The notes beneath the pieces are model-generated. The model saw nothing but the letters and a program-made list of their open reading frames with translations, searched no databases and had not been told where the DNA came from. DNA of 8,640 nt from Pseudomonadota bacterium (GTDB lineage Bacteria; Pseudomonadota; Gammaproteobacteria; Acidiferrobacterales; UBA6901): the NCBI GenBank assembly GCA_021783175.1, contig JAJXUF010000131.1:1-8640 (forward strand), read 5' to 3'. How positions within the stretch are numbered: position 1 is the stretch's first letter; every line of letters starts with the position of its first letter. Positions 1-4,328 of this stretch are shown here, piece by piece. The position numbers were made by a program, and so were the translations under genes.

Positions 1-1
1 G

Positions 2-220
2 AACCCGGATGCCGGCGACGTCATTCCCCGATCGGGTGGTTGCCGGAAGGTGCGCTGGGTGCGTAAGGGCATGGGAAAGCGCAGCGGCGTGCGGGTTATC
101 TACTTTAACCGATTGGCGAACGGGGAAGTCTGGCTACTCCTGATCTATGCAAAGAACGTTCAGGACAACATTCCCGGCCATATATTAAGACAGATCAAAG
201 AGGAGATTGAAGATGCCTAA
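2..220 (+). CDS. RelE/HigB-type toxin of a type II toxin-antitoxin system, 5' end cut by window
   Basis: Only the last 72 codons are in the window; the start lies to the left. The visible protein carries the RelE/ParE-superfamily pattern NPDAGDVIP followed by GGCRKVRW, then GKRSGVRVIYF, a hydrophobic strand VWLLLIYAKN and a helical C-terminus IKEEIEDA. These match the HigB-like toxins, which cleave mRNA at the ribosome. About 30-35 N-terminal residues appear to be missing, judged from the usual ~105-residue length of the family. The stop codon overlaps the start of the antitoxin gene by 8 bp, the toxin-first order typical of higBA-like operons. Confidence is high for the superfamily and moderate for the HigB subgroup. 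No lesion is visible in the part present. Confidence 0.85.
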   Translation, partial: NPDAGDVIPRSGGCRKVRWVRKGMGKRSGVRVIYFNRLANGEVWLLLIYAKNVQDNIPGHILRQIKEEIEDA

Positions 221-542
221 GTCGGAGAAAGAACTGCGTGCGCGCGATGCCAAGCGCAATCTCGGGCGGGAGCTGTTGCAATCGGTGCGCGAGATGAAAG
301 CGGGTCGCCGCGGACGCGTTCGCAAAATCAAGGTGTCGCCCATTGTGGCGGCGCGGACCAAAGCTGGGTTGTCGCAGGCGCAATTCGCACAGTTGCTCGG
401 CGTATCGGTACGGACACTCCAAGACTGGGAGCAGGGACGACGCGAGCCATCCGGGGCAGCGAAGACCCTAATTCGTATCGCTGCGAGTCGTCCCGAGGTG
501 CTCCGCGATCCTGAAATATGGTCGCCTAGGGCAGTAGCATGA
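213..542 (+). CDS. Xre-family HTH antitoxin (HigA-like), partner of the upstream toxin
   Basis: A 109-residue protein. A basic N-terminus (about 1-46) precedes a Cro/C1-type helix-turn-helix at about 47-81, with GLSQAQFAQLLGVSVRTLQ and then DWEQGRREPSG. This is the signature of antitoxins that neutralise RelE/HigB-like toxins and repress their own operon. I chose ATG 213 because AGGAG at 201-205 lies 7 bases upstream; a TTG at 207 in the same frame would be too close to that site. The ATG lies inside the last codons of the toxin gene, so the two are translationally coupled. The gene stops only 9 bases before the dispersed repeat at 552, placing the module at the very end of a putative integrated element. 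Confidence 0.85.
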   Translation: MPKSEKELRARDAKRNLGRELLQSVREMKAGRRGRVRKIKVSPIVAARTKAGLSQAQFAQLLGVSVRTLQDWEQGRREPSGAAKTLIRIAASRPEVLRDPEIWSPRAVA

Positions 543-551
543 GGACTGTTC

Positions 552-701
552 TGTGCTGCATTTCGGTACATATGGGCGCTCCTTAGCGCATAGTGAATCT
601 ATGTTAAATCAAGTAGTTAGATGCACTATGGCGCACGGAAAAGTATAAAATAGGCCCGCATACTGCTGAGGCCAGTGGTTCGAGCCGACCCATAGCCACC
701 A
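552..701 (+). repeat. Dispersed repeat copy 1: element end plus tRNA-Met 3' half
   Basis: This stretch aligns with 3723-3871 in the same orientation, with one single-base gap and about 17 mismatches by hand count (about 88% identity). A 36-bp block (622-657 against 3793-3828) is identical. The left part holds a small hairpin, GCGCT-CCTT-AGCGC at 576-589, and an ATAGTG/CACTAT pairing (590-595 with 624-629); the last 45 bases are tRNA-like. The T-stem of this copy has decayed (AGTGG facing CGACC), so it looks older or less constrained than copy 2. Confidence 0.85.
657..701 (+). other. Attachment-site candidate: 3' half of elongator tRNA-Met (decayed)
   Basis: Reading left to right: a 7-base anticodon-loop-like CGCATAC with the CAT anticodon centred, TGCTG as the 3' anticodon strand, AGGCC as the variable loop, a T-arm with TTCGAGC in the loop (679-685), the acceptor strand CATAGCC (691-697), then ACCA. 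The usual elongator tRNA-Met anticodon loop is CTCATAA and its acceptor 5' strand would be GGCTATG. No matching 5' half precedes it. Site-specific integrases commonly recombine at the anticodon or T-loop and duplicate the tRNA 3' part, so this is read as an att remnant, not a functional tRNA. Confidence 0.6.
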
Positions 702-898
702 TAAAATCAATTACGTAGCTCAGCATGGACATGGCCCTCACACTGTTTGCTGTAACGGCGCTGTAAATTTTCCCGAAATCCGAGTTCCGTCCCGCTACCA
801 AACCACCGCCGGTTCCCGGCCGCTGAGGAACTTCGCAGTACTGCCTATGAGTAACTGCTGCCTCCCTTGGCCGCGAAGAACCGCGATGAGATCGTTGA

Positions 899-1210
899 GT
901 GGCAGCAGAAAAGCACTTCGTGGTAACACCTCCCGGCGGGAAATGGTTCGGCGTTATCGGTCTTGATGTGACTGTGTTAAGACCAACCCGACGCGGACTT
1001 GCCCGGCAGTGTCTCGATTGGACGGAGCGTCGCCATCACTTTACTGGACCGCTCGACGTTCAATTCATGACCGTGCTTCGCTCATTCGGCTGGCAGCAGC
1101 GCTCAAAAACCTCCTTGGCAATCCCGGTCACGCCGCCGGGGTGGGCCGGACTGAAGAAACATCTTGGGGTTGACGAGAGTTCGGTAATTTCCATGGCTGC
1201 GCATGATTGA
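899..1210 (+). pseudogene. C-terminal fragment of an ArsR-type HTH transcriptional regulator
   Basis: The frame encodes 103 residues resembling the C-terminal third of long ArsR-family winged-helix regulators. FVVTPPGGKWFGVIGLDV is followed by the very characteristic ARQCLDWTERRHHFTGPL, then RSFGWQQR and VTPPGWAGLKKHLG. The DNA-binding N-terminal domain expected before it is absent. A TGA at 896-898 lies directly upstream of the GTG at 899, and I see no continuation of the domain in any frame between 702 and 898. I therefore call it a truncated remnant without a DNA-binding domain. Family assignment rests on recalled motif similarity. Confidence 0.6.
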
Positions 1211-1494
1211 AGGTGTCGATGCATGTTCCGAATGACAGCGACTTTGCGCCGCTACACTGCCACCGTTGTCATGTGATCGATGCGTTTCGCACACGGCTTG
1301 GATCGAAGCTGGACGGAAATTGCGGGAAGAAAAGCAAAAATGGACGCCTTACGGCGCATTCACGTGCATGCCGGTAGAGAAAGAGAAGACATTGGGTAGC
1401 TGCGACGGGGCAGGGCCGCGGCACTGCATGCGGACGTCAGGTGATTCAGGCTCGCCACTGTGGCGAGCCGCGTCATGCCGTTTACCACATCACC
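1211..1494. other. Intergenic stretch between regulator fragment and lpxD
   Basis: The only open frame of note is a 52-codon ORF at 1219-1377 on the plus strand, with two CxxC-like cysteines near its start (CHRC) and no recognisable family. It has a weak AAGG six bases upstream. I do not support it as a gene. The right part carries the hairpin downstream of lpxD. Confidence 0.4.
1449..1469 (-). terminator. Strong hairpin 3' of lpxD
   Basis: GGCTCGCCA and TGGCGAGCC form a perfect 9-bp stem around a CTG loop (8 bp with a 5-base loop is equally possible). It starts about 25 bases after the lpxD stop on the minus strand. No run of T follows on the minus strand, so it is either an atypical terminator or a 3' end-stabilising structure. 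Confidence 0.45.
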
Positions 1495-2544
1495 TTACTT
1501 GTCGGCAACCCCATCCCGCAGTTTCGGCAACAGGCGCAATAGCTCCTCGATTGCCATGTGATTGCAGGCCAGGCGCCGTAGCGCCGCCATCTCGTGCAAC
1601 ATTTTCCTGCGGCTCGCCGCCGGAAACCCCATCACCTGTTCGTTATTCCCGACGTCCTTTGTCACTCCCGAACGGGCGAATACGACTGCCCGCGAACCGA
1701 TCGTGACGTGATCGGCCACGCCGCACTGTGAGGCCAGCGTGACATTTTCCTTTATAATGGTCGAACCACCGATGCCGACCTGGCCGCACAACATAGAGCG
1801 TGCACCGATCTGGACGTTGTGTGCTATATGCACCTGGTTGTCGATCTTTGTGCCCTCGCCTATGCGCGTCTCCTGCAGGGCGGCACGGTCGATGCAGGTG
1901 TTGGCGCCGATCTCCACGTTCGACTCGATCACCACAGTACCTACCTGCGGAAATTTCACATGCTCGCCGTTACGGAACTTGTAGCCAAAGCCGTCCGAAC
2001 CTATGACGGCGCCAGCGTGAACTATGACGTCATTCCCGAGCCGCACGCCGTCGTAGATCACCACGTTCGGGTGCAGTACGCAGTTATCGCCGAGCGTGAC
2101 GCCATCACCGATACGGCACCCGGCCTTGACCCAACAATTGCTGCCGATGGTTGTATTGCAACCGATGGACGCAAATGCTTCCACACTTGCGCCCTGGCCG
2201 ATGACAGCCGATGGATCGATGTGCGCCTTGGTGCTCACGATACCGGAGTTCGACTTTTTCGGATAAAGTCGATGAAGACAGGCGATGAAGGCCAATTCCG
2301 GATCGTCGACCATCAGCAGACAGGTGTCGGAATTTACGGCATCGACCGGCGTTCCCTTATGCACAAGTACGGCGCTGGCTGTCGTGCTCCTCAGTTTGCA
2401 CGCATACTTGCGGTTGCTGAGAAAGGTGAGCTGGTGCGCGCCTGCCTCCTCAATATTGGCTGCGGAATAGATAGCCTGGTCGGGGTTTTTGCCAAGGATG
2501 TCGGCGCCGCACATCTTCGCAAGCTCTTTGATCGTAATTGCCAT
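1495..2544 (-). CDS. lpxD: UDP-3-O-(3-hydroxyacyl)glucosamine N-acyltransferase (orphan copy)
   Basis: A 349-residue protein, close to the ~341 residues of E. coli LpxD. It transfers a 3-hydroxyacyl chain from acyl carrier protein to the 2-amino group of UDP-3-O-acyl-glucosamine, the third step of lipid A synthesis, in the cytoplasm as a trimer. The N-terminal uridine-binding domain covers about residues 1-105 (LTFLSNRKYA is typical). A left-handed beta-helix of hexapeptide repeats spans about 108-295, and helices that bind the acyl carrier protein follow (about 310-345). The catalytic histidine aligns at H239 in NQVHIAHN, the E. coli position, and H279 in VADHVTIG is the second conserved one. 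The start at ATG 2544 has AGGA seven bases upstream. The usual neighbours (bamA, skp, fabZ, lpxA, lpxB) are absent, and decayed accessory genes flank it. No frameshift or missing active-site residue is seen. Confidence 0.93.
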   Translation of the reverse strand: MAITIKELAKMCGADILGKNPDQAIYSAANIEEAGAHQLTFLSNRKYACKLRSTTASAVLVHKGTPVDAVNSDTCLLMVDDPELAFIACLHRLYPKKSNSGIVSTKAHIDPSAVIGQGASVEAFASIGCNTTIGSNCWVKAGCRIGDGVTLGDNCVLHPNVVIYDGVRLGNDVIVHAGAVIGSDGFGYKFRNGEHVKFPQVGTVVIESNVEIGANTCIDRAALQETRIGEGTKIDNQVHIAHNVQIGARSMLCGQVGIGGSTIIKENVTLASQCGVADHVTIGSRAVVFARSGVTKDVGNNEQVMGFPAASRRKMLHEMAALRRLACNHMAIEELLRLLPKLRDGVADK

Positions 2545-2701
2545 GGGATATCCTAAATTGTGTTTAGCGACGGCCTGTCAGAAGTGGTCCCGGTTGTTTG
2601 CACAGCATTCCCCGATCTATACGTGGATTCAGGGGGGTTGGGACGATGCAGACTTGTTCACGGCAGCGGGCGTCGTTTACGATGAACGACCGACGCGGTA
2701 G

Positions 2702-2893
2702 GCGAGTCGGGGCGCACCACGCAATCATTCTACGCAACCTCCTGGAGAAAGCGCAACGTCACGTAAGGCACTAGTTGATGTACGCTTGGGTCAGGGTCGT
2801 TTTAGGAAAAAGCTAATGGGTTTTACCCCGTTTTCTCGGGCACATCACAAGAAGCCCATGCTTTTAACTCAACCGTCCGTGGAAGAGGGGTAG
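2702..2893 (+). pseudogene. Possible remnant of an HNH-type nuclease gene
   Basis: The frame reads SATSRKALVDVRLGQGRFR and then KKLM before ending at 2891-2893. A segment of the form R.GQ..FR..L often precedes the zinc-finger-like HNH core in restriction-associated HNH proteins. The HNH core itself is not present here, and the frame has no clear start. The assignment rests on one short recalled motif and is weak. Confidence 0.2.
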
Positions 2894-2941
2894 AACCCTT
2901 CTCCGTTTGCACCGGTTAGTAGCCAAATTGCACCAACTTGA

Positions 2942-2958
2942 TATGTATACTGTACATA
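2942..2958 (+). promoter_or_regulatory. Inverted repeat with -10-like box upstream of brnT
   Basis: TATGTA and TACATA arms flank TACTG, forming a 17-bp imperfect palindrome. It contains TATACT (2946-2951), a good -10 match, though no clear -35 lies at the right distance. It sits 10 bases before the GTG start of brnT. BrnA-type antitoxins repress their own operon, so this is a plausible operator; that is inference. Confidence 0.35.
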
Positions 2959-2968
2959 CACTTTGTCA

Positions 2969-3310
2969 GTGCGCTTCCAATTCGACCCCAGAAAGGCCAC
3001 CAGTAACATGAAGAAGTGCGAGGTGTCCTTCGCGGATGCAGAAGGCGTGTTTTACGACACCTTCGCGATCCACCAACTCGATCCCGACTCAGCAAATGAG
3101 CAACGGCTTATCGCCGTCGGTATGGGTAGCGCGGGGATAGTCCTGGCTGTTATTTATACGCTTCGTGGCGGGGAAATCCGGTTTATATCAATTCGCCGCG
3201 CTACGCGAAACGAGGTTAAAAAGTGCGAGAGCCGAATACGATTGTTCAAAAGGCAAACGAGGTGCGCTGGTATCCCCGAAGGGAAAGACGCGCATCACAA
3301 TTTACCTTGA
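2969..3310 (+). CDS. brnT: BrnT-family toxin, probably impaired
   Basis: From GTG 2969 the protein is 113 residues: MRFQFDPRKATSNMKKCEVSF, then DAEGVFYD, NEQRLIAVG, a hydrophobic strand AGIVLAVIYT and FISIRRATRNEVKK. This is the BrnT fold, a RelE-like ribonuclease of type II toxin-antitoxin systems. Two oddities stand out. The family's usual K-H-G before the I/V-S-F motif reads K-C-E (residues 16-18), so the normally conserved histidine is missing. The C-terminus also runs on about 25 residues past the expected end around residue 90, into brnA sequence. TTG 2963 in the same frame is an alternative start. No clear Shine-Dalgarno sequence precedes either. Family call firm; function doubtful. 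Confidence 0.7.
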   Translation: MRFQFDPRKATSNMKKCEVSFADAEGVFYDTFAIHQLDPDSANEQRLIAVGMGSAGIVLAVIYTLRGGEIRFISIRRATRNEVKKCESRIRLFKRQTRCAGIPEGKDAHHNLP

Positions 3311-3519
3311 TGACTCAGTACTTAATGAGTTTTGTGCCGGAGCAGACCCGGGGCGCTGAATATCAGACAATGATGAATGAGGCGCTGAAAGCATTCTTGG
3401 AAAGAAACCAGAAGCCAGCCACCGCTGCCATATTGCGCCAAATTATCCGAGAAGAGCTTCCACAGGCGTCGCGGCCAACACGTCGTCTCACCGGACGGGC
3501 AAAGACAGCGCGTCGGTGA
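3225..3519 (+). pseudogene. brnA: brnA antitoxin gene, start codon lost and frameshifted
   Basis: One frame gives AEYDCSKGKRGALVSPKGK and TRITIYLDDSVLNEF and stops at 3357-3359. A second frame, offset by one base, continues with AEYQTMMNEALKAFLERN and a basic tail ending at 3519. Joined, they give a normal BrnA antitoxin: a C-terminal ribbon-helix-helix after the SKGKRG segment. Removing one G from GGGG at 3350-3353 restores a single frame (ADPGAEYQT). At the expected start the sequence is TGCG (3224-3227) where TATG would give both a brnT tyrosine and the brnA ATG, so the start is lost as well. Together with the altered BrnT this suggests a decaying module. A sequencing error could explain the frameshift but not the lost start. 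Confidence 0.65.
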
Positions 3520-3722
3520 TCGCTAGAGAATTCTGAGCCCCGCAGCGCAAAAATGCGCGGACGAGAACCGGCGAACACCTGTCATAAATACACTACGGGC
3601 CCGGGGGTGTTAATGGGAGGGGTGCCGCCCCGCGGACTGCTTCCGAAGGCGTCGGTAAGTCGCCCGCGACGCTGAGCTGGCGGTTGCGTGACCTCCAATC
3701 TGTGCGGCAACCCCGCTGCACT
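3520..3722. other. Gene-free stretch between brnA remnant and repeat copy 2
   Basis: No supported gene. A GC-rich patch at about 3598-3640 contains short self-complementary pieces (GGGCCC; GGGGTG with CCGCCCC), but no regular hairpin followed by T. One tiny plus-strand ORF beginning ATGGGAGGGG encodes nothing recognisable. Confidence 0.4.
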
Positions 3723-3871
3723 TGTGCTGCATATTGGTTCCAATGGGTGCTCCTTAGCGCATAGTGAATCGATGTGAAATCATGCAGGTAGCTGCACTAT
3801 GGCGCACGGAAAAGTATAAAATAGGCCCTCATATGCTGAGGTCGGTGGTTCGAGTCCACCCATAGCCACCA
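3723..3871 (+). repeat. Dispersed repeat copy 2: element end plus tRNA-Met 3' half
   Basis: Same orientation and layout as copy 1. The small hairpin is kept as GTGCT-CCTT-AGCGC (3747-3760); the C-to-T change relative to copy 1 would be a G-U pair in RNA, so pairing survives. ATAGTG/CACTAT pairing is also kept. The middle loop differs: here TGCAG and CTGCA (3783-3787, 3792-3796) can pair, which copy 1 cannot do. The conserved AAAAGTATAAAATAGGCCC block lies directly before the tRNA-like part. Confidence 0.85.
3828..3871 (+). other. Attachment-site candidate: 3' half of elongator tRNA-Met (well kept)
   Basis: CTCATA (one base short of the tRNA-Met loop CTCATAA), TGCTG, variable loop AGGTC, then a perfect T-arm: stem GGTGG (3844-3848) with CCACC (3856-3860) around TTCGAGT. 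The acceptor strand CATAGCC (3861-3867) and ACCA follow. The 5' half (GGCTATG, D-arm) is missing upstream, so no functional tRNA is encoded. As the better-kept copy it likely marks the junction to the original chromosome on the right. Confidence 0.65.
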
Positions 3872-4064
3872 GTAATCAACAAGTTACAAATATCCCTGAA
3901 AACCACCCAGCCTATCTTGGGACACTTTGTTCCAATACGAAGCGCCGGGCGGAATCCGCTGGACCCAAATTCGCCTTTGCGCAAACGTTAGATACTCCGA
4001 GCCCCCTCCAAAGACTATCGCTCGCTGCACCGTTAAGACTCAGTTTAGGCACCAAATTAGTTAA

Positions 4065-4089
4065 GCGGGATCCGCAAAAATGATCCCGC
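4065..4089. terminator. Perfect 8-bp hairpin in the rpfF upstream region
   Basis: GCGGGATC and GATCCCGC flank a 9-base loop containing AAAAA. On the minus strand the stem is followed by a T-rich TTAACTAATTT, so it could be a weak leftward terminator, but no minus-strand gene leads into it. Function unknown. Confidence 0.3.
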
Positions 4090-4140
4090 CATTCGCAGCG
4101 TTGTCCAAGGTTGGCGGCGTCCTTGCACTCCAATGGCGCG

Positions 4141-4156
4141 TGACACACCTGTGTCA
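4141..4156. promoter_or_regulatory. 16-bp palindrome, candidate operator upstream of rpfF
   Basis: TGACACA-CC-TGTGTCA is a perfect inverted repeat of two 7-base arms. Its size and symmetry fit a site for a dimeric regulator. It is not a match to the CRP/Clp consensus TGTGA-N6-TCACA. It lies about 170 bases before the rpfF start. Confidence 0.4.
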
Positions 4157-4171
4157 TGAAACCCTTTTCAT

Positions 4172-4219
4172 AGCCACGAAGCGGTGGCTGGCGACGCGCC
4201 AGTAGGTCTAGACTAGTCT
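4172..4219. repeat. Cluster of overlapping inverted repeats upstream of rpfF
   Basis: AGCCAC/GTGGCT (4172-4189, 6-base loop) overlaps CTGGCG-ACG-CGCCAG (4188-4202), so the two are mutually exclusive. Directly after come two overlapping palindromes, GTCTAGAC (4206-4213) and AGACTAGTCT (4210-4219). Confidence 0.4.
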
Positions 4220-4222
4220 GGA

Positions 4223-4249
4223 CGGACGGCCTCCTCTGTCTACCGTCCG
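4223..4249 (+). promoter_or_regulatory. rpfF leader hairpin 1
   Basis: CGGACGG (4223-4229) pairs with CCGTCCG (4243-4249) around a 13-base pyrimidine-rich loop. The loop contains CTCCT (4231-4235), complementary to AGGAG (4316-4320) of the rpfF ribosome-binding site. Five base pairs is weak, so a switch is only a possibility. Confidence 0.35.
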
Positions 4250-4259
4250 GCGTTGGCGT

Positions 4260-4285
4260 GCAGCGCCGCGGTCGCGCGGCGCTGC
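4260..4285 (+). promoter_or_regulatory. rpfF leader hairpin 2
   Basis: GCAGCGCCGCG and CGCGGCGCTGC form a perfect 11-bp GC-rich stem closed by a four-base GTCG loop, about 30 bases before the rpfF ribosome-binding site. There is no T run after it, so it is unlikely to be a simple terminator. A leader structure affecting message stability or translation fits better. Confidence 0.45.
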
Positions 4286-4328
4286 GTAATAGCCAGTTCG
4301 TTATCGTTTTACCCAAGGAGATACAAGG

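Larger units (their letters stand above)
2545..2968. other. Intergenic stretch between lpxD and brnT
   Basis: No convincing intact gene on either strand. It must hold the lpxD promoter (minus strand, not identifiable by eye) and the brnT promoter. A plus-strand frame closed at 2699-2701 and a following frame ending at 2891-2893 may be nuclease debris, described separately. Confidence 0.5.
702..3871. mobile_element. Putative integrated element remnant bounded by tRNA-Met 3'-half repeats
   Basis: The interval is inferred from the two direct repeats that end in the same tRNA 3' half. It holds an ArsR-family regulator fragment, an orphan lpxD, a possible HNH remnant and a broken brnTA pair, a mix of decayed accessory genes with one intact gene. 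No integrase, transposase or origin is visible inside it, so it would be a non-autonomous or deleted remnant. The left boundary is the end of copy 1 and the right boundary the end of copy 2. An alternative is that the repeat is itself a small mobile element copied twice, with no larger element between. Confidence 0.4.

Noticed and set aside
552..701. Integron attC site or CRISPR-type repeat
   Set aside because: No attC core sites (GTTRRRY) at the ends, only two copies 3.2 kb apart, and no spacer array.
711..729. GTAGCTCAGC at 715-724, identical to a stretch of the tRNA-Met 5' half, just after repeat copy 1
   Set aside because: The rest of the D-arm, the anticodon arm and a matching 3' acceptor do not follow, so no tRNA can be folded. 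It may be a trace of the tRNA 5' half, but a 10-base match is not enough.
604..801. 65-codon minus-strand ORF across repeat copy 1
   Set aside because: It spans the tRNA-like repeat and has no motif; the matching region of copy 2 does not preserve it.
1219..1377. 52-codon plus-strand ORF with a CHRC motif
   Set aside because: Weak ribosome-binding site, no family resemblance and unusual composition; not enough support.
1819..2556. 245-codon plus-strand ORF opposite lpxD
   Set aside because: Shadow of the lpxD coding strand; lpxD is a full-length recognised protein.
4169..4177. CATAGCCAC, a 9-base match to the tRNA-Met acceptor end, possibly a third att trace
   Set aside because: No T-arm or CCA around it; a 9-base chance match in this window is plausible.
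4172..4285. CsrB/RsmZ-type small RNA made of GGA-loop hairpins
   Set aside because: The hairpin loops on the plus strand do not carry GGA, and only one does on the minus strand.
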